DNA of 64,000 nucleotides from WLMZ01 sp963732585 (GCA_963732585.1 CAVSZY010000007.1:1-64000); one strand, 5' to 3'. Counted from the stretch's first letter, positions 34,395 through 44,683 are shown. The notes: generated by a model from the sequence alone, not told the origin. Numbers and translations are program-made.

Positions 34395-36512
34395 CTACGG
34401 CGCAGCCAGGCCTAACGAACGGCGCACAAAGCCGACCTGGTGCAGCAATAGGTTCTCGGCGACCACCTCTTGCGAGGCCATGTGGGTCACCCCGGACAAC
34501 GGCAGCACCTCATGCATTTTGCCCGCAGCGAACAAGGCCGAGGACAGCTGCAGACTGTGGGCGGCAACGACGTTGTCATCGGCCAAGCCGTGGACCAGAA
34601 GCAACGGCCGGGTCAGCTGATCGGCCAAGCCGAGCAACGACGAGACGTCGTAGGGCTCGGGATCGCTGAGCGGATCGCCGAGATAGCGCTCGGTGTAATG
34701 CGTGTCGTACAGCCGCCATTCGGTGACCGGGGCGCCCGCCACGGCGGCATGGAAGACATCTGGGCGGCGCATCACGGCGAGCGCGGCGAGGTAGCCGCCG
34801 AAGCTCCAGCCGCGAATGCCAACTCGGTCGAGATCGAGATCGACGCCTCCCTCGGCGAGCAGCGCGGCGACGCCTTGCAGCCCGCGAACCTGGTCCTCTA
34901 AGACCGGCCCGGCAAGGTCGTGGAACACCGCCCGGTCCCATTCGCTGCCACGCCCAGGCGTGCCTCGGCCGTCGACAATGACGACGGCGAATCCCTGGTC
35001 AGCGAACCATTGCGACTGCAGATAGGCGTTGTGGCTGGCGGTAACACGCTGCGCATGGGGCCCGCCGTAGGGGTCCATCAGCACCGGCAGCGACCCGTGC
35101 GACCCGGGCTGCCAACCGGTCGGCAGACACACGGCAACCGACAGTTCGTCGTCGCCAACGCGATACAGCGTGACCCGCGGCACAACGTTGGGACGCTCGG
35201 CATTCGACCGAATGGTGAACTCGCCAACGGTCGTCGTCGATCCCGGTTCGTCCAATGAACTGGCCCGCACAAGCGTGGTGCGCGGGCCGACCACTGCACT
35301 GAATACGCCACGCCCCGGGGTGAGACACTCCGTGACCTGGTTGTTCAGAAAGGTCGTGAACACCTGGCGGCACGACGGGTCAACGAGCACGCTGGCCTCG
35401 TAGGTCACCGAGTCGTCGTCGGCATAGAGAATCGCCCGAACGTCGATATCTGCGGGAGAGATCACCCGGTGGTTGTGCACTATCCGTCGTGAGCCGCCGC
35501 GTTCGGCGGCGGCGATGATCGAGTTACCGCTGGTCATTTGTGGCGAGCCGGGCACCAACTCGATCCACTGCTCGTCGTGGTCGTCGTAGACCACCGTCGT
35601 GTCGCCCGAGTTCGGATCGGCGAGCAACAACAGCAGGTCACGCTGATCGCGGCTCTGCACCGTGACGGCGAGGCCGCTGCCATCCCAGGTCACCCCAGCC
35701 AGGTAGGGGAACTCGTCGTGGTCCCAGTTGATCGCCACTGGCGGCGTGCGCAGCGGCCCAGCAACATCGGCGATGAACAGGCCAACGATGGCGTTATCGG
35801 TGCCTGCCGCCGGGTAACGATGGGTGGTCGCCAGTTGCTCGGGATGTGTCGGATCGCTGAGGTTCCACACCTGCACGGGGGAATTGTCGACCCGGGCGAC
35901 CGCAATCCGCGTGCCGTCGGGACTCCACCAGTAGCCACGGTGGCGCCCCATCTCCTCGGCGGCGATGAACTCGGCGCTGCCCCACGACACCTCCGTCTCG
36001 CCAGGGTCGGGCCCGATCAACTCCCACGAGCGTCCGTCGAGTTCACCGATGCGCACAGTGTCGCCGCTGACATAGGCCACACGCTGGGCCATCGGGTCGG
36101 GCCGTGGATCGAACACTGGACCATCGACGCGCAGCTCACGGGCGTTGCCGGAGATCAGACCGGCGACGAACAATCGGCCGGCGAGCGCAAATGCGGCCAC
36201 GGTGGCCGGAGCGTCGGTGGCGTAGCTCGTGACCCCACCACCCTGGTCGCGCAGCCGTTCGCGCCGCAGCCGTTCCGCATCGGTGAGCTCGCTCGCTTCA
36301 TCGCTTTGCAGCAGCTCACGCGGATCGGCGACAAGGCGTTCGACGCCGGCGGCGAGATCGAAGACCCACAAGCTGTTGACCGGGTCGTCGCCGGCCCCGC
36401 TTCGACAAAAGATCAGGCGACGGCCGTCGCTCGAGGCGGTGAAGTTGCGCGGCTCGCCGTGCGTGAAACGTGCGGTGCGTGCCCATTGCCGGGGAAAGCT
36501 GAGCTCGCTCAT
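34395..36512 (-). CDS. dipeptidyl peptidase IV-type S9 peptidase
   Basis: An intact 705-residue enzyme of MEROPS subfamily S9B. The N-terminal beta-propeller includes the double-Glu substrate clamp FIAAEEMGRHRGYWWSPDG. The alpha/beta-hydrolase domain has the nucleophile GIRGWSFGGYLAAL, Asp in VHGLADDNV and His in SGVTHM. Such enzymes release X-Pro or X-Ala dipeptides. No signal peptide is evident, so it is probably cytoplasmic. Its ATG overlaps the stop of the nucleoside hydrolase gene (ATGA). Confidence 0.9.
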   Translation of the reverse strand: MSELSFPRQWARTARFTHGEPRNFTASSDGRRLIFCRSGAGDDPVNSLWVFDLAAGVERLVADPRELLQSDEASELTDAERLRRERLRDQGGGVTSYATDAPATVAAFALAGRLFVAGLISGNARELRVDGPVFDPRPDPMAQRVAYVSGDTVRIGELDGRSWELIGPDPGETEVSWGSAEFIAAEEMGRHRGYWWSPDGTRIAVARVDNSPVQVWNLSDPTHPEQLATTHRYPAAGTDNAIVGLFIADVAGPLRTPPVAINWDHDEFPYLAGVTWDGSGLAVTVQSRDQRDLLLLLADPNSGDTTVVYDDHDEQWIELVPGSPQMTSGNSIIAAAERGGSRRIVHNHRVISPADIDVRAILYADDDSVTYEASVLVDPSCRQVFTTFLNNQVTECLTPGRGVFSAVVGPRTTLVRASSLDEPGSTTTVGEFTIRSNAERPNVVPRVTLYRVGDDELSVAVCLPTGWQPGSHGSLPVLMDPYGGPHAQRVTASHNAYLQSQWFADQGFAVVIVDGRGTPGRGSEWDRAVFHDLAGPVLEDQVRGLQGVAALLAEGGVDLDLDRVGIRGWSFGGYLAALAVMRRPDVFHAAVAGAPVTEWRLYDTHYTERYLGDPLSDPEPYDVSSLLGLADQLTRPLLLVHGLADDNVVAAHSLQLSSALFAAGKMHEVLPLSGVTHMASQEVVAENLLLHQVGFVRRSLGLAAP

Positions 36513-37465
36513 GCCAGACCTGAGCTGGCGGCGCTGAACTGGGCGATCGCCTCGACGATGATGCCGAAGGCGGCGACATCATCGACCGTGGTCAGCACCG
36601 AACAGTTCGGATCGGGGCGTTCCAAGAGTTTGCGTTGATCGATCAAGGTCATCCCAGCGGTGTGCTCGCCATGTGTTTCCACGACGACATGGCGTTCGAC
36701 GCGGGTGAACAGGTTCGGGTGGCTGATCGCCATCACGGCCAGCGGATCGTGGACCGCGGCGCCGCCCATGCCCTCGTGCCGGGCGGTGTAGGTGCCGCTG
36801 AAAAAGACGAAGAGATCCGCCAACAGCGACGCCAACCGCCCGGGGATGGCACGGACCTTGGCGATGCGCTCGGGCGTCGCCTGCAACTGGTGGGTGACGT
36901 CGAGGCCGGCCATGATCAGCGGGCCGCCATAGTCGAAGACCATCGCCGCGGCGTGCGGGTCGGCCCACAGATTGAACTCGGCGGCGGCGGTGCGGTTGCC
37001 GAATGTTCCGCCGCCCATCAGCGAGATGCCGGCGATGCGCCCAGCGAGGTCGGGTGCGCAGCGCAGGGCCATGGCGATGTTCGTCAACGGCCCGGTCGGC
37101 ACCAGCCACACGCCCTCACGCTGGCGGCAGGTCTCGATGATGAAATCGACAGCCTTGTCGCTGGCGGCCCCGCGGCTCGGTTCCGGCAGGTCGGCACCGT
37201 CCATGCCGCTCTCGCCGTGCACGTAGCTGGAGTGGCGTGGCGGCGCCAGCAGCGGACGGCTGGCGCCGCTGTGCACCGGGGTCTCGAGCCCCAAGAGATC
37301 GGTCATGATCAGCGCATTGCGGGTTGTCGCCTGCAGCGGCGCGTTACCGGCGACCGTGGTGATCCCGAGCAGATCGCAGTGCTGCGCGGCGACGATGATG
37401 GCCACGGCGTCGTCGTGCCCCGGGTCGCAATCGAGGATGATCGGTAAACGCACGGAGGTTTGCAT
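36509..37465 (-). CDS. inosine-uridine nucleoside hydrolase family protein
   Basis: A 318-residue nucleoside hydrolase. The calcium-binding motif is ILDCDPGHDDAVAIIVA at the N-terminus; GITTVAGNAPL, VPTGPLTNIAMAL, EFNLWADPHAAAMVF and the late Asp in VHDPLAVMA complete the active site. It cleaves the N-glycosidic bond of ribonucleosides for salvage. ATG 37465 lies four bases after the thiolase-like stop, so they share one transcript. Confidence 0.9.
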   Translation of the reverse strand: MQTSVRLPIILDCDPGHDDAVAIIVAAQHCDLLGITTVAGNAPLQATTRNALIMTDLLGLETPVHSGASRPLLAPPRHSSYVHGESGMDGADLPEPSRGAASDKAVDFIIETCRQREGVWLVPTGPLTNIAMALRCAPDLAGRIAGISLMGGGTFGNRTAAAEFNLWADPHAAAMVFDYGGPLIMAGLDVTHQLQATPERIAKVRAIPGRLASLLADLFVFFSGTYTARHEGMGGAAVHDPLAVMAISHPNLFTRVERHVVVETHGEHTAGMTLIDQRKLLERPDPNCSVLTTVDDVAAFGIIVEAIAQFSAASSGLA

Positions 37466-37469
37466 TGGT

Positions 37470-38968
37470 CTAGCTTGCCGTGAGCCACCCGTCGCTGTCG
37501 AGTGCCACCTGACGCCCGACCCATTCGCCCTGGCACATCGCCTCTGCCAGATCGGCGCTGCGCCCCCAGGCCCGGCGTCCATCGGCGAGTAGGCACGAGA
37601 CGAGGGCCATGTCCGCGCTGCCCGCTCGATCGTGCATCACCGTGTAGGCCTCGATCGTCGCCGATGGCACCGATTCGCCACCCTCGCCGACCGTGAGCAC
37701 CTCGCGGCTCGCCAGGGCATCGATAGCGGCCTGTGGCGAACCGTGGCGGAACCCACCGTTGGGAGGCGACGTCGAATAGATCCCGAAGGCGTGCTTGGTC
37801 ACGTAACCGCCGTTGGCCCAAACCAGCGCCGGTTGCCCAGCAGCGGAGCGCAGCTCGCCGACCACCGTGGCGATGGCGTGCATCGAGTAGTTGTTCCACG
37901 GGCCTCCGGCGAAGCGCATTCCGCCGGTGCGCGTCAGTTGGCGATCGAACTGCAAGCCAAGCGATTGCGCAGCGAGTTGCACGGCGGAGGGAAAGCAGCT
38001 GTACAGGTCGATAATATCGATGTCGTCGATCCCCAACCCGGCAAGTTGCAGCACGAGCTGTCCGCCGAGTTCGATCGCTGGGGTGTGCCCCAGGTCGGCC
38101 CGGTTGGAGACAAAGTTGTGCTCGTGGCAATCGCTGCCGGCATGGACGAATACCCAACGGTCACGGGGCACCCCTAACGACTGCGGCCCGCTCGGCGCTG
38201 CAGATCAGCAGCGCCGCACCCATGTTGACGTTCTCGTTGGAGTTCATCAGCTTCGTATACGGGTAACCGATGATGCGGTTGTCGTCGCTGGCCGTGGCGA
38301 TCTCCGCGGCGGTCCAGCGGTGCCGTGACCAGGCCCACGGATTGGTCACGGCGACGTCACTGAACCGAGCCCAGAGCTCTGCACTCAGAACCTGTTGCTC
38401 GTGCACGCTGCGGCCGTGGCGGGCGCGAATCGCCGTTTCCATCAGCGGGTACATCTGCACCGGCATGTTCAACCCGACGGCCAACTCGCTCGGATGGCTC
38501 ATCTCCAGCTCGCTGCCGAGCAGCTCTGGCGCTTGACCCGCCGGAGCCTTGTCCCAGCTCAGGGTCGCGCCGGACGCGGCGCGCTGCCTGGCGAGTTCGC
38601 CAACTCTCGCCGCCGGTCAGAATGGCGCTGTCCAGCTCGCCGCGCTGGATCTGGGCGGCGGTGACATTGACCAACGCCTGCGGCGAGTTGCCGCCCATCG
38701 GGGTGAGGCCCGTATGTCCCGGCGCGAGGCCGAGGCGTTGGGCGACGATCCAGCCGGGATCGCCATACCGCCAGCTGAGCAACGACACGACGCGCAGCGA
38801 ATCGACCGTTGGGACGGCCTGCAACCCAGCATCGCTGGCCGCCGATCGAACCGCGGTAACCATCAGATCGGCCGGGTCGAGGGCGACATCGAGGTCGCTG
38901 TGACGATCGATCGATTGGCCGACGCCGATCAAAACTGGAGTGCGCGGGTCGAGCGCTTGCAAGGTCAT
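37470..38968 (-). CDS. thiolase-like acetyl-CoA acetyltransferase family protein, two frameshifts
   Basis: Three consecutive frames give one ~498-residue thiolase-superfamily protein. The first has TPVLIGVGQSIDRHSD, MGGNSPQALVNVTAAQIQRG and SAILTGGES. The second has HPSELAVGLNMPVQMYPLME, NPWAWSRHRWTA and NSNENVNMGAALLICSAERA. The third has IDIIDLYSCFPSAVQLAAQS and GPWNNYSMHAIATVVGEL. Shifts occur near 38560 and 38168 (an extra G next to GGGG). This type is related to SCP2-like thiolases, and its exact reaction is unknown. It heads a leaderless leftward operon with the nucleoside hydrolase, the peptidase and probably the TerB-like gene. Confidence 0.8.
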
Positions 38969-38974
38969 GTACTT

Positions 38975-38980
38975 ACTGTA
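38975..38980 (-). promoter_or_regulatory. -10 box TACAGT, leaderless start
   Basis: On the minus strand TACAGT plus six bases precedes the ATG at 38968. The box lies in GTAC-TTACT-GTAC, a small inverted repeat that could be an operator. Confidence 0.6.
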
Positions 38981-39020
38981 CGAACCGAGATCGACCCGGA
39001 GCGAGTGGGTCGCGGCCTCC

Positions 39021-39026
39021 TACACT
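39021..39026 (+). promoter_or_regulatory. -10 box TACACT, leaderless GTG start
   Basis: TACACT plus six bases precedes the GTG at 39033 that begins the RpiB N-terminus. Confidence 0.6.
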
Positions 39027-39032
39027 GGTGTC

Positions 39033-39512
39033 GTGCCGCGCATCACCATTGGTTCTGACCACGCTGGATACGAGTTGAAGCAACACCTGATCGGCGTCCT
39101 ACACGCCGGCGGGCACACCGTCAGCGACCTCGGCACCAACAGCATGGAGCGCTGCGACTACCCGCCGATCTGTGCCGCTGTCGGGCGCCAGGTGCGCGAC
39201 GGCGACGCCGACTTCGGCATCGTCCTCGGTGGCAGCGGCCAGGGCGAGCAACTCGCCGCCAACCGGGTCCACGGCGTGCGCGCCGCGTTGTGCAACGACC
39301 TCTACACCGCCCGCATGGCCCGCGCCCACAACGACGCCAACGTGCTCAGCATGGGGGGCCGAGTCGTCGGCTACGGCCTCGCCGAGGAGATTCTCGAGCT
39401 CTTCCTGACCACGCCGTTCGACGGTGGGCGTCACGCGGTGCGCGTCGCTCAGATCCACGAGATCGAGCGCCAGGAAGCCGCAGCCAGCCTGCAGGGCAAG
39501 GCAGCTCACTAG
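39033..39512 (+). CDS. rpiB: ribose-5-phosphate isomerase B
   Basis: A 159-residue RpiB/LacAB-family sugar-phosphate isomerase. The N-terminus is PRITIGSDHAGYELK; then GIVLGGSGQGEQLAANRV and RMARAHNDANVLSMGGRVVG follow. It interconverts ribulose 5-phosphate and ribose 5-phosphate in the pentose phosphate pathway. The frame is open to 38940, but GTG 39033 matches both the family N-terminus and the -10 spacing. It is followed by glyA after 70 bases. Confidence 0.9.
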   Translation: MPRITIGSDHAGYELKQHLIGVLHAGGHTVSDLGTNSMERCDYPPICAAVGRQVRDGDADFGIVLGGSGQGEQLAANRVHGVRAALCNDLYTARMARAHNDANVLSMGGRVVGYGLAEEILELFLTTPFDGGRHAVRVAQIHEIERQEAAASLQGKAAH

Positions 39513-39582
39513 TTCCCGACCGGCCTGTTCATTCGGCCAGCAATCTCACCCCCAGCCAGCACTGATAGCAAGGATTCGACCC

Positions 39583-40832
39583 ATGCCGTTTCCCTCCGAT
39601 CTCGAACCCGATACCGCGGTCTTCGACCTGATCGATCGCGAGATCGTTCGCCAGACCACGGGTATCCAGTTGATCGCCAGCGAAAACTTCACCTCGCCAG
39701 CGGTGATGCGGGCCACCGGTTCGGTGCTGACCAACAAGTACTCCGAGGGTTATCCGGGCAAGCGCTATTACGGTGGCAACGCCATCGTCGACGACATCGA
39801 GTCGTTGGCGATCGAGCGCGTCAAGGAACTGTTCGGCGCCGAACATGCCAACGTCCAGCCGCACTCCGGGGCCAGCGCCAACATGGCCGTGTACCTCGGA
39901 TTACTCGACAAGGGCGACACGATCATGGGGCTGAGCCTCGATCACGGAGGACACCTGACCCACGGCTCGCCGGTTAACGCCAGCGGCATGTTCTACAACT
40001 TTGTGTCCTACAAGGTCGATCCCAGCGACGAGCGCATCGACTTCGAGCAGATGCGTGAGCTGGCCCTGCAACACCGTCCGAAGATGATCGTCGCCGGCAC
40101 CACCAGCTACCCGCGTCGGCTCGACCCCGAGCCCTTCAAGAGCATCGCCGACGAGGTCGGTGCATTGCTGATGTTCGACATCGCCCACCTCGCCGGTCTC
40201 GTCGCCGGTGGGGCGCACCCCAACCCGGTGCCATTCGCCGACGTGGTCACCTTCACCACCCATAAGACGCTGCGCGGTCCGCGTGGCGGCTGCATCCTGT
40301 CGACCGCGGCGCTCGGCCCGAAGATCGACAAAGCGGTGTTCCCCGGCAGCCAGGGCGGGCCCCTGGAGCACGCCATCGCCGCCAAAGCTGTGGCCTTCAA
40401 AGAGGCGCAGCACCCCAGCTTTCGCGGTCTACGCCAGCCAGATCGTGCTCAACGCCGCGGCGCTGGCTGCGGCGCTGGCCAAGCAAGGTTTCCGCTTGGT
40501 CAGCGGCGGCACCGACAACCATCTGATGGTCGTCGATTTGCGGCCCTTCGACGCCGAGGTCACCGGCAAAGCAGGCCCAGAGCGTGCTCGACGAGGCCGG
40601 CATCACGCTGAACAAGAACACCATCCCCAACGATCCACGCAGTCCTTTCGTCACCAGCGGTGTGCGCATCGGCACGCCAAGCGTGACCACGCAGGGGATG
40701 AAAGAAGCGGAGATGAGCCTCATCGCCGAGCTGATCGCCAGCGCCTTGCGGGGCCGCGACGATGCTGCGGCGTTGGCGGCGGTACGCAGCGATGTCGCCG
40801 CGCTGTGCGCCCGGTTCCCCGTCTATAGCTAG
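39583..40832 (+). CDS. glyA: serine hydroxymethyltransferase, two frameshifts
   Basis: A PLP enzyme converting serine and tetrahydrofolate to glycine and methylene-tetrahydrofolate. Motifs: TTGIQLIASENFTSPAVM, NKYSEGYPGKRYYGG, FDIAHLAGLVAGG and the PLP-Lys TFTTHKTLRGPRGG. Near 40422 an extra T (PSF-AVYASQIVLNAAA) and near 40570 an extra A (EVTGK-QAQSVLDEAG) shift the frame; the end is TTQGMKEAEMSLIAELI. The reconstructed length of ~416 residues is normal. A possible AAGGA lies before the ATG. Confidence 0.92.
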
Positions 40833-40873
40833 CCGACGGGCCGTTGCGCCCCACGCTTGCACCCTGCACGCAG

Positions 40874-40879
40874 TAATCT
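40874..40879 (+). promoter_or_regulatory. -10 box TAATCT, leaderless GTG start
   Basis: TAATCT plus six bases precedes the GTG at 40886 of the wecA-like gene. It could drive the whole ATP synthase cluster. Confidence 0.6.
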
Positions 40880-40885
40880 CGACCG

Positions 40886-42019
40886 GTGCCCTCGACCACC
40901 GACTACCTCATCGTTGGGGCCGTCGCCGCGGTGGTCACCTTCACCCTGACCCCGCGGTCGGCTGGGTCGCCCGTCGGCTCGGCTGGGTCGTGCAACCGGA
41001 CGAACGGCGCGTGCACACCGTGGCCACGCCTGATGTGGGTGGCATCGCCATGTTCGCCGGGATGGTCGCCGCTGTTGTCGTCGGACGCATGATGAGCGGT
41101 TTCGAGGACGCCTTCGCCACCTCTGAACCCGGCGGCGTAGTGCTCGCGGCCTGCGTCATCTTCCTCGTCGGCCTTGTCGACGACGTCCGCGAACTGTCGC
41201 CGCCGGCCAAGGTCTTCGGCACGATTCTCGCCGCCATGGTGCTGGTCTATTACGGCGTGACCATGATCTATTTCCGTGTCCCGCTGGTCGACGTCTTCCT
41301 GCTCGCCGACGAATGGGTGCCGCTGATCACCATCTTGTGGCTGTTGGGTATGAGCCAGGCGATCAACCTGATCGATGGTCTCGACGGCCTGGCTGCAGGG
41401 ATCGTGGCCATCGGCGCCGGTGCCTTCTTTCTGTACAGCCGCTTTCTCGAAGAGCAACAGCTGTTGACGCCGCCGAACATCGGTCCGTTGATCTGCATCA
41501 TCACCGTCGGCATGTGCCTCGGGTTTCTGCCGCACAACTTCAACCCGGCGCGAATCTTCATGGGCGACGGGGGAGCGTTGCTGCTCGGTCTGATGATGGC
41601 CTCGGCCACCAGCGTGGTCGGCGGTCGGGCCGATCCGACGACGCAGCGCTTCTTCGGGCAGAGTTACTTCTTCTTCGCCCCGTTGTTCATCCCGCTTGTT
41701 CATTCTCGGTGTGCCGATTCTCGACACTGCTTTCGCCATCGTTCGCCGGGCCACGAAACGCAACGGCGTGGCCACAGCCGACAAGGGTCATCTCCATCAC
41801 CGCTTGATGAATCTCGGCCATGGGCAGCGGCGCAGCGTGCTCATCTTGTGGCTGTGGACCGCGTTGTTGTCGTCGTTTGTGCTCTACCCGGTGTACACCA
41901 AGAGCGGTTTGTCGATCGGCACGCTCGGCGTGCTGGCGCTCGGACTCGGGTCTGTATACGATTTTCATCCCGAGGTTCGCAGAAATCGGTCGGTTCATGA
42001 GGAAATCGGCGAAGGGTAA
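40886..42019 (+). CDS. wecA: undecaprenyl-phosphate N-acetylglucosaminyl 1-phosphate transferase-like protein, two frameshifts
   Basis: A polyprenyl-phosphate sugar-1-phosphate transferase of the WecA/TagO/MraY superfamily with about ten membrane helices. Motifs: VHTVATPDVGGIAMFAG, IFLVGLVDDVRELSPPAK (catalytic DD), INLIDGLDGLAAGI, FMGDGGALLLGLMMA and the cytoplasmic HLHHRLMNLGHGQRR. Frameshifts are near 40950 (GWVARRLGWVVQPDE resumes) and 41700 (extra T before FILGVPILDT). It starts cell-wall polymer linkage units. The gene precedes the atp operon as rfe does in mycobacteria. The last few residues are uncertain. Confidence 0.85.
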
Positions 42020-42134
42020 TTTGAGTTAAAGAACTCTCCGGCTAGATTGTTCTCGCGTTCACAAGCTCCCCACCCGCCCCGAGGAGAATCGCTCCGATCG
42101 GTTGCGCGTGAAGCCTGTGCGCAGAATCCCGACC

Positions 42135-42383
42135 ATGAAACGTACGCCCCTGACCCACAACGACGAACGACGGCCTCGGCCGAGGGATGGAATTTGCCGT
42201 CCTTTTGTTGATGTTTCTCGGCATTGGCTTCGCTATGGATCGCTGGCTCGGCACCAAGCCGTTGTTCATGCTCGTCTGGTCGCTGGTGGCCATCGTCGGG
42301 CAGTTCGTCTCCATGTGGTACCAGTACAACGCGCAGATGAACATGCACGAGCAGCAGCGTCGCGACAAGCTCATGGTCTCTGA
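42135..42383 (+). CDS. AtpZ/AtpI-type F1Fo assembly protein, frame-broken
   Basis: A short two-helix membrane protein. After MKRTPLTHNDERRPRPRD the frame changes near 42185 to FAVLLLMFLGIGFAMDRWLG and MLVWSLVAIVGQFVSMWYQ, then a basic tail (EQQRRDKLM). The helix-GxxxDxWLGT pattern is that of AtpZ, a membrane protein encoded at the head of many atp operons and thought to help c-ring assembly or Mg2+ supply. The stop at 42383 needs a second shift. ATG 42135 is a reasonable but unproven start. Confidence 0.65.
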   Translation: MKRTPLTHNDERRPRPRDGICRPFVDVSRHWLRYGSLARHQAVVHARLVAGGHRRAVRLHVVPVQRADEHARAAASRQAHGL

Positions 42384-42386
42384 AGA

Positions 42387-42841
42387 ATGCCAACCCGCCG
42401 CTGCCGATCGTTCCCGATTCGCCTGGAAGGCCCAGCGCCCGAGGTCGAGATCTCCCGTGACTGATCCGTCGTGGCCTGATCGCTGCCCCCGTGCTGATCG
42501 CCATCTGCGGTGTCATCTGGCAAATGCGGGCGTTTCTTCGTCGGCCTATGGCATCGCGATCGTGTTGCTCAACTTCGCCATTGCCGGCTGGTTTGATCGC
42601 TCGTTACCGTCACGGATTTCGCTCGGACTGATGATGGGTGCCATTCTGTTCGGGTACCTGATCCGCTCGGGTCTGGTATTTCTTGGCGTTCTACGTCGTG
42701 AAAGATGCTGGTTGGATGTCTCGTCCCGCCTTCGGACTCACGGTCATCATCACACACCTCGGCCTCCTCGCGTGGGAGCTGAAGTATGTGGCAGCCTCCC
42801 TTGCCCACCCCGGCCTTAAACCCGCCCGCTCGAATCGATAG
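42387..42841 (+). CDS. atpI: ATP synthase protein I-like (AtpI), frame-broken
   Basis: Joining frames gives a four-helix membrane protein of ~150 residues. The first piece ends PAPEVEISRD, and one missing C near 42461 continues LIRRGLIAAPVLIAICGVIW. Frame 1 then gives YGIAIVLLNFAIAGWFDRSL and GLMMGAILFGYLI. A last shift near 42680 gives FYVVKDAGWMSRPAFGLTVI and LGLLAWELKYVAASLAHP to the stop at 42839-42841. Size, topology and place just before atpB match the AtpI family. Confidence 0.65.
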
Positions 42842-42853
42842 GAACGGACAACC

Positions 42854-43620
42854 GTGCTCGGATTCAAATTTCCGGAAATCAACGAGATCCTTCGCTGGCG
42901 TGACTTGTTCACGTCGTTCAACAAGATCGCCATCATCGCTGTCCTTGCCGCGCTGATCGGCACCGTCGTCTTCTTGCTCGCCGGCAGCAAAGACCACAAG
43001 GTCGCCCCCACCGGCGTTCGTAACCTTGCTGAAACCACGGTCGAGTTCATCGAGGACAGCGTCGTCATGCAGACCATGGGCAAGGATCGGGCCTGAAGTG
43101 GACCCCATTCCTGCTCAGCCTGTTCATCTTCATCTATCTGTGCAACGTTCCCGGCATCATCCCGTTCTTCCAGATGCCAGCCACCGCACGTATCGCCATT
43201 CCGCTGTTTCTCTCGCTGCTGGTCTGGGTCGTCTTCATCGCTCACCGGTCTCAAGCACCAAAAGGGCGCTGGCTACTTCGGCCACATGCTCTGGCCGCCA
43301 GGCGTTCCCACCGCCTTGAAGCCCCTCGTTGGCCTGATCGAGTTCTTCTCCACATCATCGTCCGCCCGCTCTCCCTAACGGTCCGACTTTTCGCCAACAT
43401 GCTCGCCGGTCACATCCTGCTGGTCACCTTCTCCCTGCTCAGCGAGGCCATGTTCCAGGCCGAGACGCAGCGCCCGTTCCTCAACATCGGTGGCATCCTG
43501 CCGTTCTTCATGCTGGTCTTTTTGACCGCATTCGAGGTGCTCGTGGCCTTCCTGCAGGCCTACATCTTCACCATTCTCACCGCGGTGTACATCGGTAGCT
43601 CGAGCGAAGCTCACCACTGA
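42854..43620 (+). CDS. atpB: ATP synthase subunit a, several frameshifts
   Basis: Membrane subunit a forms the proton half-channels of Fo. GTG 42854 with AGGAACGG upstream begins LGFKFPEINEILRWRDLF. After MGKDR (about 43097, a G missing from GGGG) the frame continues LKWTPFLLSLFIFIYLCNVP and GIIPFFQMPATARIAIPLFL. A third piece has GYFGHMLWPPGVPTALKPLV and the last IVRPLSLTVRLFANMLAGH, which contains the essential Arg, then FEVLVAFLQAYIFTILTAVY. At least three indels are present, surely errors in an essential gene. Confidence 0.88.
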
Positions 43621-43691
43621 TCAGCGCAGCGATCGATCAACCGTTTTAACCAATCTCCCAACCGAGAAAACAACACAGGAGAAATCATCCA

Positions 43692-43958
43692 ATGGAAGCA
43701 ATGAGTCAGCCTGGCCGCCCTTACCGCCGTGACGAAGCAAAGGCCGCATCGGCCGCAAGCAGCGCCGGTTTCGCCTACGGCCTGGCCGCCATCGGACCCG
43801 GCATCGGCATTGGCTACATCGTCGGTAAGTCCGTCGAAGCCATGGCCCGTCAGCCTGAGGCAGCCGGCATGGTGCGTACCACCATGTTCCTCGGTATCGC
43901 CTTCACCGAAGCCCTGGCCCTCATCGGCTTCGTGGTCTTCATCCTCATCGGCCTCTGA
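43692..43958 (+). CDS. atpE: ATP synthase subunit c
   Basis: An 88-codon frame with two helices: SAGFAYGLAAIGPGIGIGYI and TTMFLGIAFTEALALIGFVV, where the Glu in FTEAL is the ion-carrying carboxylate. The N-terminal ~20 residues (PGRPYRRDEAKA) are too basic; in another frame the same bases read SLAALTAVTKQ, so two compensating indels are likely at about 43708 and 43735. AGGAG lies about ten bases before the ATG. Confidence 0.9.
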   Translation: MEAMSQPGRPYRRDEAKAASAASSAGFAYGLAAIGPGIGIGYIVGKSVEAMARQPEAAGMVRTTMFLGIAFTEALALIGFVVFILIGL

Positions 43959-43996
43959 GCCGTTTTCCCGTCCATCCACTCCCTCAAGGAGATGAC

Positions 43997-44683
43997 GTGC
44001 TGACAGCCGTCGTAACCCAGTCGGGTGAGTCCTACACCGTGCACCTCGTGAACACGGCGTCGGCTCACACCGCTGCACAACAGAGAGCATCGGGCCGTTC
44101 CTCCGTTGCCACGGAGGACACGGTCGTCGAAGAAGACGCCGCTCACTCCACGGCCGAAGGAGAGCACAGCGCCGAAGAGGTCGACCCAGGCCCAAGCCCC
44201 ATCATGCCCGAGCTCAAAGAGCTGGCGTGGGGTGCAGGTTCCTTCGTCGTCTTCGCCTTGCTGATGCGCTACTTCTTGTTTCCTCGCTTGAAGAAAGGCA
44301 TGGATGCCCGCTACGCCGGGATCCAGGCCGATCATGAGAGTGCAGATGCAGCTCGTGCCGCCGCTCGAACCGAAGTCGCTGACTACGAGTCGCAACTGGC
44401 CGGGGTCAAGGCCGAAGCGGCAGCGATCGTCGATGGCGCTCGTCAGACCCTGGAGGGTGAGCGCAGCGCTCGCCTGGCCACCGTCAACGAGGGCATCGCA
44501 GCACGACGCGGTGTCGCCGTGGCCGAAGCCGAGGCCGCGCGTGCCGCCGTCATGGGACAGGTCGAATCAGCGGTTGCCGACGTCAGCGCACGGGCCATCG
44601 AGCTTGCCGTCGGCAAGCGCCCCGACGCCTCCTTGGTTAACCGGGTGGTTGGCGAAGTGATCAACGCAGGAGCCTCACGATGA
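43997..44683 (+). CDS. atpF: ATP synthase subunit b
   Basis: A 228-residue b subunit from GTG 43997 with AAGGAG seven bases upstream. An unusual acidic extracytoplasmic N-terminus (EDTVVEEDAAHSTAEGEHSA) precedes the single membrane helix (SFVVFALLMRYFLFP, about 82-96). A long coiled coil rich in Ala/Glu follows. It is part of the peripheral stalk. Its stop overlaps the start of a second b-type gene (ATGA). Confidence 0.87.
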   Translation: MLTAVVTQSGESYTVHLVNTASAHTAAQQRASGRSSVATEDTVVEEDAAHSTAEGEHSAEEVDPGPSPIMPELKELAWGAGSFVVFALLMRYFLFPRLKKGMDARYAGIQADHESADAARAAARTEVADYESQLAGVKAEAAAIVDGARQTLEGERSARLATVNEGIAARRGVAVAEAEAARAAVMGQVESAVADVSARAIELAVGKRPDASLVNRVVGEVINAGASR

